This document shows positions 1-6,748 of a DNA stretch of 16,953 nucleotides, in pieces. Both the position numbers and the translations under genes were made by a program. This DNA is from an uncultured Elusimicrobium sp. (GTDB lineage Bacteria > Elusimicrobiota > Endomicrobiia > Endomicrobiales > Endomicrobiaceae). Position 1 is the stretch's first letter. The number at the start of each line of letters is the position of its first letter. The stretch spans positions 1-16,953 of the forward strand of contig CACWKJ010000005.1 of NCBI GenBank assembly GCA_902761395.1, in the 5' to 3' direction. The notes beneath the pieces are model-generated. The model was not told the origin of the DNA and searched no databases. It saw nothing but the letters and a program-made list of their open reading frames with translations.

Positions 1-625
1 CAAGAGGTATTCCCGTTTCTTTGGAAAGTTCAAGCAAAGGTGCAATTATTGCTTTTTGTTGTTCAAGACCGTTGTCCATAATTTCAAGATAATAGTTACC
101 TTTACCGAATACATCCTGATACCAACCGGCAACTTCTTTTGCTTTTTCTTTATTACCGGCAGAAAGGAGTGTTGCAATTTCACCTGCCAAACAAGCTGAA
201 GAACAAATAAGACCTTTGGAATATTTTTGTAATAATTCTTTATCTATTCTGGGCTTATAATAAAAACCTTCGGTAAATCCGGCACTTACAAGATAACATA
301 AGTTTCTGTAGCCTTCGTTATCTTTTGCAAGAAGTATCAAATGGTGATATCCGCCGTTTTCTTTATCCTTATCGAATCTGCTCTTTTTAGCGACATAAAC
401 TTCGCACCCTATAATAGGTTTTATACCGCTGTCCAAACATGCCCAATAAAATTCCATTGCACCATACATATTACCGTGATCGGTAATTGCAAGCGCCGGC
501 ATTTGATATTGTTTTCCTATAATATTAAAAAGTTCCAACGGTTTACCTTTTTTCGTTAATTTAGTTAAACCGTCCAACAATGAATATTCGGTATGATTAT
601 GTAAATGCACAAACTCCGCTGCCAT
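1..625 (-). CDS. dnaE: DNA polymerase III alpha subunit, N-terminal part (PHP domain), cut by window edge
   Basis: Replicative DNA polymerase catalytic subunit; only the first 208 residues lie in the window. The reading frame starts at ATG 625-623, preceded by a GGAG ribosome-binding site, and stays open to position 1. The protein begins MAAEFVHLHNHTEYSLLDG, the canonical first metal-binding motif (HxH) of the N-terminal PHP domain of bacterial DnaE/PolC polymerases. It continues with ITDHGNMYGAMEFY, IKPIIGCEVYVA and HHLILLAKDNEGYRNL, all typical of DnaE. The start near HLHNHTEYS, without an OB or exonuclease insert, favours DnaE over PolC. It lies 68 bases downstream of rsfS on the same strand and may be read from the same transcript; no convincing separate promoter was seen. 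The polymerase core, thumb and C-terminal domains lie outside the window. Confidence 0.96.
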   Translation of the reverse strand, partial: MAAEFVHLHNHTEYSLLDGLTKLTKKGKPLELFNIIGKQYQMPALAITDHGNMYGAMEFYWACLDSGIKPIIGCEVYVAKKSRFDKDKENGGYHHLILLAKDNEGYRNLCYLVSAGFTEGFYYKPRIDKELLQKYSKGLICSSACLAGEIATLLSAGNKEKAKEVAGWYQDVFGKGNYYLEIMDNGLEQQKAIIAPLLELSKETGIPL

Positions 626-693
626 TTAAAAACTCCGTTTTTAGCCTATAGTTTACTAACACAAAGCGACAACTGTATGTCATTATCTTTATA

Positions 694-1155
694 TTATTTT
701 TTTACTGCTTTTTTTGTTGATTTTTTAACTGTTTTTGCTTTTTCACTTACTGTCTTTTTGGTTACTGTTTTCTTGGCAGAAACTTTTTTAACAACTTTTC
801 TTTTTTTAGGTTTAGGCTCGTCACTTTCCCATATATGTTCAAGATTATATAACTGTCTCAAATCTTGGCTCATAACATGAACTATAATTCCTCCGAAATC
901 CAAAACTTTCCAATTAACCGCAGCATTTCCGCCATCTCTTCTTAATACTTCAACTGAATAATCATATTTAAAAGTTTTTTCTATTTCGTTTATAATTGCA
1001 TTTATTTGGGGCATAGAATTTGCAGTTGCAATAACAAAATAATTTGTAATAGGAGTTTTTTCCTGCACATCCAACAAAACAACATTTTCAGCCTTTTTAT
1101 CTTCAGCTATTTTTACTGCCTGTTTTGCAAGTTTCAAAAAATCTATTTTTTTCAT
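694..1155 (-). CDS. rsfS: Ribosomal silencing factor RsfS with lysine-rich C-terminal tail
   Basis: RsfS binds ribosomal protein uL14 on the large subunit and blocks joining of the subunits when nutrients are low. Residues 1-110 are the whole family fold: VVLLDVQEKTPITNYFVIAT near the start, then RRDGG, NWKVLDFGGIIVHVM and RQLYNLEHIW, matching the family's W-x-LxDFG-x-x-VHVF and YxLExLW signatures. The start is placed at ATG 1155-1153, which has a strong GGGGGA ribosome-binding site. A longer frame back to 1266 would overlap the upstream gene and add residues unlike the family. The protein has 153 residues against the usual 105-120. The extra is a tail from about residue 113 made almost only of Lys, Val, Ala, Thr and Ser, resembling histone H1-like or nucleic-acid-binding tails. 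It lies 43 bases after the LCP-like gene, in the conserved nadD-yqeK-LCP-rsfS order. Confidence 0.93.
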   Translation of the reverse strand: MKKIDFLKLAKQAVKIAEDKKAENVVLLDVQEKTPITNYFVIATANSMPQINAIINEIEKTFKYDYSVEVLRRDGGNAAVNWKVLDFGGIIVHVMSQDLRQLYNLEHIWESDEPKPKKRKVVKKVSAKKTVTKKTVSEKAKTVKKSTKKAVKK

Positions 1156-1198
1156 TTTTTCCCCCAAAAAAGACAATTTATAATTTATAATTTTTAAA
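1153..1198 (-). repeat. Shared leader repeat, copy 1 (upstream of rsfS)
   Basis: This stretch nearly matches 13280-13324, the leader of purM. Read on the minus strand both copies run TTTAAAAAT, ATAAATTATAAATTG, then (T/C)CTT, a four-base variable stretch, TGGGGGAAAAA and the start codon. It fills the gap between the LCP-like gene and rsfS and carries the rsfS ribosome-binding site. It may also carry a promoter (TATAAAT boxes), but no clear -35 element is visible. Confidence 0.7.
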
Positions 1199-2260
1199 CT
1201 AATCTTCCGACTCTCTGTCCAATTTATCATATATGGTACAATCTTGTCCCAAAAGCACAGACACATTCATTAATGAATTTTCTTTCGGTCTGAAAATTAT
1301 TTCACCGCAACCTAAAACATCTTTTATTTCTTTTATCTTTTCATAATCATTTACAAAGTCAAAAATTGTTGTAAATTCATATTTTTTTGAAGATGAACCC
1401 CAATCCATAACATCAAAATCATTTTCTCTTATTTTATCAACCGCTTTTATTGCAAGTCTTGATTTGTTTGTCGTATTTAACACTTCAACTTTTAAATAGT
1501 TTCCGCTACTTGAATAATCATTATCGAAAAAGTCGATGATTTTTATTCTGTTTTCTTCATCTAATTCTATTCTTTTTCTTTTATTAAGAGTAGGTATATC
1601 GGCATATTTTATCGTTTTATCTTCATTTAAGAAATATGAATATAATAAGAACAAATCTTTCAACTCAAAGTTTGTGTTTATAACAATATTTTTATTATAC
1701 AACTCTTTTACTAACTTTATGAAAGAAAATCTGTTAAAGTTGCTGTATATGTAATTAAAAGTTTTTATCCATGCAACCATTCTTGTATCTCTGTCAATTT
1801 CCGGTTGCAGGCACATATCAAACAAATTTAAGTTATCTTTCAAATCTTCTTGTTTGGAAAATACTTTTATGATATTTTCAAAAGTTCCTTTGGTTACGCA
1901 TATATGATAATCTATAGTCAACTTGTTATCTAAAAGTTTCTCCGTTTCGGATTTTATGAACTCTATTCTCTTTTCCGGAGGAGTTTCCAAAATCATCTCT
2001 TTCAATATTCTTGCTTTTTTAGTTTTGTACAGTATGGTAATATTTTCATCCGTAAACAATACTTTTATATACTCATTTAAAGAATTGTATTTCACAACAA
2101 AAAACTTTATATTTTCAGTATTATCAACATCATCCAAAACAAACAAAACATTAATGTTTTTCCCGTCTTTAAAATCTTTAACTATTTTAGAAGTTGCGGA
2201 AAAATAAATTAATACACCCAACAAAACTACTATTAAAATCAATAAAATTTTCTTTATCAT
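1199..2260 (-). CDS. LytR/CpsA/Psr-like membrane-anchored protein with degenerate LCP region and LytR_C domain
   Basis: LCP proteins transfer glycopolymers onto peptidoglycan at the outer face of the membrane. Residues 1-22 (IKKILLILIVVLLGVLIYF) form one N-terminal membrane segment, so the rest is probably extracytoplasmic. About residues 35-240 occupy the place of the LCP domain: INVLFVLDD resembles the family's INILLLGxD strand. However, I cannot find the conserved Arg-Asp pair or the SIPRD motif that binds pyrophosphate. Residues 255-342 match a LytR C-terminal domain: it opens with KVEVLNTTNKSRLA and ends with NVSVLLGQD. The gene lies 1 base after yqeK and before rsfS, the place where many bacteria carry an LCP (lytR) gene, which supports the family call. 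The catalytic role is doubtful; a binding or structural role is inference. Stop codon TAG at 1201-1199. Confidence 0.72.
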   Translation of the reverse strand: MIKKILLILIVVLLGVLIYFSATSKIVKDFKDGKNINVLFVLDDVDNTENIKFFVVKYNSLNEYIKVLFTDENITILYKTKKARILKEMILETPPEKRIEFIKSETEKLLDNKLTIDYHICVTKGTFENIIKVFSKQEDLKDNLNLFDMCLQPEIDRDTRMVAWIKTFNYIYSNFNRFSFIKLVKELYNKNIVINTNFELKDLFLLYSYFLNEDKTIKYADIPTLNKRKRIELDEENRIKIIDFFDNDYSSSGNYLKVEVLNTTNKSRLAIKAVDKIRENDFDVMDWGSSSKKYEFTTIFDFVNDYEKIKEIKDVLGCGEIIFRPKENSLMNVSVLLGQDCTIYDKLDRESED

Positions 2261-2261
2261 T

Positions 2262-2837
2262 TTAACCGTTATAATAATTCCATATCTTTATAATATCGGG
2301 ATGCACAACTTTAAATTTTGATATTACATATTTTATTTTGCTTTGTAACACCAACTTAAATGTTTCATCCAAATCGCTGAACATTGTTTTTTTTGATACA
2401 AAAGCTTTTTTATATTTCCTGTCTAAGGATAATGCATCCGCTATAAAAATTACCTTTTCGTAATCACTCATACCGATTCTTCCGATAGTATGATTATATA
2501 TTGAATTTATAATTTCTTTATCTTTTATATGAAATACCTTTTTGGCAATATCGGCACCTATATAAGAATGCAAAACTTGCGGAAGGTACTTTATAATAAA
2601 ATCCGCATACTTTATTTTCAATTTGTGTTTCTTAATATACTTTAAATTTTCTTCAAATGTCATATTTTTGGCACAATCGTGAAGCAAAGCGGCAGTCGAT
2701 ATTCTCATAATATCAAGTTTATAAGTTTTTGCAAGTTTCACAGCTAAATCGTTAACCGCTAACACATGATTATATCTTTCCGGTTTTAAATGTGATGATA
2801 AATAGTTGTATATTTTTTGTTCTGTATTTTTATTCAC
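2262..2837 (-). CDS. yqeK: HD-domain hydrolase YqeK, probable diadenosine tetraphosphate (Ap4A) hydrolase
   Basis: YqeK-family HD enzymes cleave Ap4A symmetrically to two ADP with a di-iron centre in the cytoplasm. The 191-residue protein has the expected order of metal ligands: H24 in RYNHVLAV, H53-D54 in ALLHDCAKN, H90 in VLHSYIGA, H116 in YNHTIGR and D134 in IADALS. The last motif usually reads IADYIEP in the family; here it is IADALSLDR, a mild deviation that keeps the Asp. The length is normal. Its start overlaps the end of nadD by 8 bases, implying translational coupling, and its stop lies 1 base before the LCP-like gene. The nadD-yqeK pairing is conserved across many bacteria, and the two activities meet in adenylylated dinucleotide metabolism. 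Confidence 0.93.
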   Translation of the reverse strand: MNKNTEQKIYNYLSSHLKPERYNHVLAVNDLAVKLAKTYKLDIMRISTAALLHDCAKNMTFEENLKYIKKHKLKIKYADFIIKYLPQVLHSYIGADIAKKVFHIKDKEIINSIYNHTIGRIGMSDYEKVIFIADALSLDRKYKKAFVSKKTMFSDLDETFKLVLQSKIKYVISKFKVVHPDIIKIWNYYNG

Positions 2838-3405
2838 TGTAAAGTCCGTTTCTTTTTATATAGTCAGCCGCTTGTTTAGGTACAAGTTCGGAAATATCTT
2901 TTTTATCATTCAAATATTGTCTTATATCCGTTGATGATATATTTTCCATAACATATTTTGAAAACTTGCAATATTTATAATACGGGCTTTCAATATCTAT
3001 CGTTATGTTCGGTCTCGGAAAAACTATAAACCCGTATTTTTTTACTATATAGTCCGTGTTTTTCCACAAAGTTAAATTATTAAACGAGTCCGCACCTATT
3101 ATCATTTTTATATTGTCTGAATTATGTTTACTTTTAATGTAATCTAACATCTCATAAGAATAAACGGATTTTTTTGAATCAAGTTCGTAAGTATCAATTT
3201 CGTATTGTTTTATATCTTTTGTCACATCCAAAAGCATGTTATATCTGTCTTTGTCCGATGCAACAAGTTTCTTCTTATGAGGAGGAACATATGCGGGAAC
3301 GAAAATAATTTTATCCAACTTAAACTCTTTTAAAGCAACTTTTGCCATTTGAAGGTGTGCATTATGAACAGGATCGAAAGAACCTCCCAAAACCCCGATA
3401 TTCAT
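2830..3405 (-). CDS. nadD: Nicotinate-nucleotide adenylyltransferase
   Basis: Transfers AMP from ATP to nicotinate mononucleotide, making deamido-NAD in the NAD synthesis pathway. The 191-residue protein is full length. Residues 7-17 (GGSFDPVHNAHL region) carry the nucleotidyltransferase signature, with H14 and H17 forming the HxxH ATP-phosphate site. VPAYVPPHK at about 36-44 is the substrate-loop motif typical of NadD. IIGADSFNNLTLWKN at about 102-116 and ISSTDIR at 156-162 (the ISSTxIR motif) complete the fold. The start has a GGAGGTG ribosome-binding site 11 bases upstream. It follows proA by 32 bases and overlaps yqeK by 8 bases, so all three are probably on one transcript. Confidence 0.97.
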   Translation of the reverse strand: MNIGVLGGSFDPVHNAHLQMAKVALKEFKLDKIIFVPAYVPPHKKKLVASDKDRYNMLLDVTKDIKQYEIDTYELDSKKSVYSYEMLDYIKSKHNSDNIKMIIGADSFNNLTLWKNTDYIVKKYGFIVFPRPNITIDIESPYYKYCKFSKYVMENISSTDIRQYLNDKKDISELVPKQAADYIKRNGLYSE

Positions 3406-3437
3406 AATTCAGTCACACCTCCAAACATATATAAGAA

Positions 3438-4700
3438 TTATTTTCTTATAACTCCGTTACCTCTGACAACATATTTTGTTGTGGTTAACTCTCTTGCACC
3501 CATTGCACCTCTTGCATGCAACTTACCGGTGGATATTCCTATTTCCGCACCCAACCCGAAAACTCCGCCGTCATGAAGTCTTGTGGAAACGTTATGGAAC
3601 ACTGCCGCGGAATCAACTTCTTTCAAGAACTTTTCCGCTCTTTGTTTATCTTCAGTAATTATTGAGTCGGAATGTTTTGAACCGTATCTGTTAATATGGT
3701 TTATTGCTTCTTCCAAAGAGTTAACAACTTTTATTGATACTATCTTATCCAAATATTCCGTTGCCCAATCTTGTTCGGTAGCATCTTTAACTTCCGGAAC
3801 AACAGCTTTTGTCAATTTACAACCTCTTACTTCGGTATCATTGGCAAAAAACTGTTTACATAATTTCGGTAAAACTTTGTTTGCTATATCTCTGTGAACA
3901 AGAACGGTTTCGGTAGCATTACATACTCCCGGTCTTTGACATTTGGCATTTATTGTAACTTTTATTGCCATATCGATATTGGCAGCTTTATCAATGTAGG
4001 TATGACATAATCCGCTGCCGTGAGAAAGTATAGGAATGGTGGAATGTTGTTTTATAAACTCTATCATTTTCCCGCTTCCTCTCGGTATCAACAAATCTAT
4101 ATAATTATCAAGTTTTATCATTTCGGAAACTGCAGCTCTGTCAACTACATCTATAAAAGTAATCGCACCTACCGGCATACCCGCAGATTCGCCTGCGGAA
4201 GAAATAATCTTCGCAAGTATTTTGTTTGAATTTATAGCTTCCGAACCGCCTCTTAAAATGATAGCATTACCGGACTTTATACATAATGCCGCAGCATCAA
4301 CGGTAACATTAGGTCTTGATTCGTATATCATTGCTATAGTTCCTATAGGAACTCTTATTTTTTGAATATTTATACCGTCAACATCTCTCGTTTCCATAAT
4401 TTCGCCGATCGGATCTTTTTGATTAACGATACTTCTTACACCGTGTATCATATCTTCAATTCTTTTATTTGTTAATGTAAGTCTTTCTATCAAAACTTTA
4501 TCCATACCGGAATTTTTTGCGGTTTCAACATCTATATCGTTATGAAACTGTATTTCACTGATATTTTTTTCCAAAGCATCGGCTATCGATAACAAAATTG
4601 CATTTCTTTGTTTAAAATCCAAAAGTCCCAACTGCATGGAAGCAACTTTTGCCAAAGAAACTTTTTTATTAACTATTTGTTTTATTTCTTGTTCTTCCAT
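3438..4700 (-). CDS. proA: Gamma-glutamyl phosphate reductase (glutamate-5-semialdehyde dehydrogenase)
   Basis: Second step of proline synthesis: reduces gamma-glutamyl phosphate to glutamate-5-semialdehyde with NADPH. The 420 residues match the usual length of about 417. Clear family motifs are PIGTIAMIYESRPNVTVDAA (about 118-137), KSGNAIILRGGSEA (142-155), DLLIPRGSG (202-210) and CQRPGVCNATETVLVH (254-269), where C260 is the catalytic thiol. The end carries LHARGAMGARELTTTKYVVRG, also typical. The start follows the aconitase stop by 1 base, with its ribosome-binding site (GAGGGA) inside the aconitase coding end. The partner kinase gene proB, which commonly adjoins proA, is not in the window. 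No clear reason for its place next to nadD is visible beyond a shared operon. Confidence 0.97.
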   Translation of the reverse strand: MEEQEIKQIVNKKVSLAKVASMQLGLLDFKQRNAILLSIADALEKNISEIQFHNDIDVETAKNSGMDKVLIERLTLTNKRIEDMIHGVRSIVNQKDPIGEIMETRDVDGINIQKIRVPIGTIAMIYESRPNVTVDAAALCIKSGNAIILRGGSEAINSNKILAKIISSAGESAGMPVGAITFIDVVDRAAVSEMIKLDNYIDLLIPRGSGKMIEFIKQHSTIPILSHGSGLCHTYIDKAANIDMAIKVTINAKCQRPGVCNATETVLVHRDIANKVLPKLCKQFFANDTEVRGCKLTKAVVPEVKDATEQDWATEYLDKIVSIKVVNSLEEAINHINRYGSKHSDSIITEDKQRAEKFLKEVDSAAVFHNVSTRLHDGGVFGLGAEIGISTGKLHARGAMGARELTTTKYVVRGNGVIRK

Positions 4701-4701
4701 A

Positions 4702-6612
4702 TTATTTTATTCCCTCTTTAATCCAATTTAACAAACCGCCGGCAAACAATATTTCTTTTTGTCTTTCGGTAAAACTGTAATTCAATTTAATATTTTTACC
4801 GTTAACGGTTATAACCAAATCTTTATTTTCTTTTATAATATTTTTTATATCTTTAAACTCTATTTTATCTGCAAGTTTTATAAGTTCATAATCGTTGACA
4901 TCAGCAAAAGTTAACGGAATAATTCCGAAATTTATTAAGTTTGCCAAATGTATTCTTGCAAATGTTTTTGTAATAACAACTTTTATTCCCAAATATCTCG
5001 GTGCAAGTGCGGCATGTTCTCTTGAAGAACCCTGCCCGTAATTTTCCGCACCAACTATAACTCCGTTCTTAACGGATTTTGCTCTTGCGACAAAATCTTT
5101 ATCTACGGCACCGAAAGTATGTTCCGATATTGCGGGCAAATTAGATCTTAAAGGCAATATCTTTGCACCTGCCGGCAATATGTGGTCGGTAGAAATATTG
5201 TCACCGACTTTCAAAACTACATCTGCCGAAATTGAATCAGGCATCGGTTCAAATTTCGGTAAAGGTTTTATATTAGGTCCTCTGACAATTTCCCCTTCAT
5301 TGGAAGGTTTTTGGAAATGGTCATCGTTAATATAAAAACTGTCCGGCAAACTTATTTTAGGTTTTGCACCGAACAAAGTTGTAGGATCTGTTATTTCTCC
5401 AGTTAAAGCGGCAGCAAGTGCAACTTCAGGTGAACACAAATAAACTTGAGCATCTTTTGTTCCGCTTCTGCCTTCAAAATTTCTGTTAAATGTTCTTAAA
5501 GAAACCGCCTTAGTCTTTGGAGCTTGCCCCATACCGATACACGGTCCGCAAGCACATTCCAATATTCTTGCACCGGCATTTATTATGTTAAACAATTTAC
5601 CGGAACTTGCAAGCATTGAAAATACTTGTCTTGAACCCGGAGAAATCGTTAAACTTGTATTTTTATTTATCTTTTTATCTTTTAATGTTTCAGCACATAA
5701 CATCATATCCGCATAAGATGAATTTGTGCAGGAACCGATACAAACCTGATCAACTTTTGTTCCTTTCAAATCTTTAACTTTTTTTACATTATCGGGACTG
5801 TGAGGCATAGCAATCAAAGGTTCAAGTTCGGACAAATTTATTGTCAATTCATCATCATATGTTGCATCGGAATCGGCAACCATTTCAGTCCAATCTTTTT
5901 CTCTGTTTTGTCTTTTCAAAAAGTCTTTCGTTATTTCGTCAGACGGAAATATTGTTGTTGTTGCACCGAGTTCCGTTCCCATATTTGTAATTGTTGCTCT
6001 TTCCGGAACAGACAACGTTTTAACACCTTCACCCGCGAACTCAAATATTTTCCCTCTTCCGCCCTTAACAGACAATATTCTTAAAAGTTCAAGAATTATA
6101 TCTTTAGCACTTACCCAATCTTTTAATTTTCCCGTTAAATTAACTTTAACTATTTTAGGCATTGTTATATAAAAAGGCTGCCCTGCCATGGCACATGCAA
6201 CATCAAGTCCGCCAGCTCCGAAAGCAAGCATACCGATTCCGCCGCCCGTAGGTGTGTGTGAATCGGAACCTATCAATGTTTTACCCGGAACACCGAATCT
6301 TTCCAAATGTACCTGATGGCAAATTCCGTTACCTGCAGGTGAAAAAACTATCCCGTGTTTATTTGCTATAGTTTGTAAAAACTTATGATCGTCGGCATTT
6401 TCAAAACCGGACTGCAATGTGTTATGGTCAACATAACTTACGGAAAGTTCCGTTTTTACTTTAGGAACGTTCATCGCTTCAAACTGTAAATATGCCATAG
6501 TTCCCGTTGCATCTTGAGTTAATGTCTGATCTATCTTTAATGCAACTTCACTGCCTACTTCCATTGATCCCGAAACCAAATGCTTTTTAATAATTTTTCT
6601 TGCTAAATTCAT
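4702..6612 (-). CDS. Aconitate hydratase, short (Aquifex-type) form
   Basis: Interconverts citrate and isocitrate through cis-aconitate with a [4Fe-4S] cluster in the cytoplasm. At 636 residues it is far shorter than AcnA (about 890) and fits the short aconitase class first noted in Aquifex and found in many anaerobes. Cluster ligands are C295 (CIGSCTNSSYADM) and C355 and C358 (ACGPCIGMG). LIGSDSHTPTGGGIGMLAFG at about 113-132 is an aconitase signature. The C-terminal swivel domain begins near GDNISTDHILPAGAKI and contains ENYGQGSSREHAALAPR, with the substrate-binding SSRE. LeuC/LeuD-type homologues are separate chains, whereas this one is fused, which favours aconitase. The start has a GGAG site. 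It is the first gene of the seven-gene minus-strand run and makes the citrate-to-oxoglutarate route that feeds glutamate, and so proline through ProA. Confidence 0.92.
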   Translation of the reverse strand: MNLARKIIKKHLVSGSMEVGSEVALKIDQTLTQDATGTMAYLQFEAMNVPKVKTELSVSYVDHNTLQSGFENADDHKFLQTIANKHGIVFSPAGNGICHQVHLERFGVPGKTLIGSDSHTPTGGGIGMLAFGAGGLDVACAMAGQPFYITMPKIVKVNLTGKLKDWVSAKDIILELLRILSVKGGRGKIFEFAGEGVKTLSVPERATITNMGTELGATTTIFPSDEITKDFLKRQNREKDWTEMVADSDATYDDELTINLSELEPLIAMPHSPDNVKKVKDLKGTKVDQVCIGSCTNSSYADMMLCAETLKDKKINKNTSLTISPGSRQVFSMLASSGKLFNIINAGARILECACGPCIGMGQAPKTKAVSLRTFNRNFEGRSGTKDAQVYLCSPEVALAAALTGEITDPTTLFGAKPKISLPDSFYINDDHFQKPSNEGEIVRGPNIKPLPKFEPMPDSISADVVLKVGDNISTDHILPAGAKILPLRSNLPAISEHTFGAVDKDFVARAKSVKNGVIVGAENYGQGSSREHAALAPRYLGIKVVITKTFARIHLANLINFGIIPLTFADVNDYELIKLADKIEFKDIKNIIKENKDLVITVNGKNIKLNYSFTERQKEILFAGGLLNWIKEGIK

Positions 6613-6665
6613 AACAAACTCCGTATATATAAAGTATTATTTTATTATCTTTAATATTTTACAAA

Positions 6666-6694
6666 ATTATAAGAAATTTTTACATAAAAAAAGA
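6666..6694 (-). promoter_or_regulatory. Possible promoter for the aconitase-dnaE run
   Basis: On the minus strand a perfect TATAAT (6671-6666) lies 54 bases before the aconitase start, just after the terminator of the preceding gene. The matching -35 position (TCTTTT) is poor, so the call rests on the -10 box and the position alone. Confidence 0.3.
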
Positions 6695-6727
6695 GCAAAA
6701 TTTTATAAATTAAAATTCTGCTCTTTT
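6686..6727 (-). terminator. Intrinsic terminator of the GH94 phosphorylase gene
   Basis: Arms 6689-6705 and 6711-6727 pair over 17 positions with one mismatch, around a 5-base loop; the outer part is AAAAGAGCA against TGCTCTTTT. On the minus strand the stem is followed by seven T (complement of 6692-6686). It starts 21 bases after the phosphorylase stop. The T run after the stem on the plus strand is short, so it mainly serves the minus strand. Confidence 0.85.
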
Positions 6728-6748
6728 ATATTTAAAACAAATACTAAA

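Noticed and set aside
605..880. Plus-strand open frame of 91 codons opposite rsfS
   Set aside because: It is the antisense of the lysine-rich tail; the Phe/Leu/Thr-rich product is what antisense of A-rich codons gives.
1156..1266. Longer rsfS start at 1266
   Set aside because: It would overlap the end of the LCP-like gene, the added residues are unlike RsfS, and the internal ATG at 1155 has a strong ribosome-binding site.
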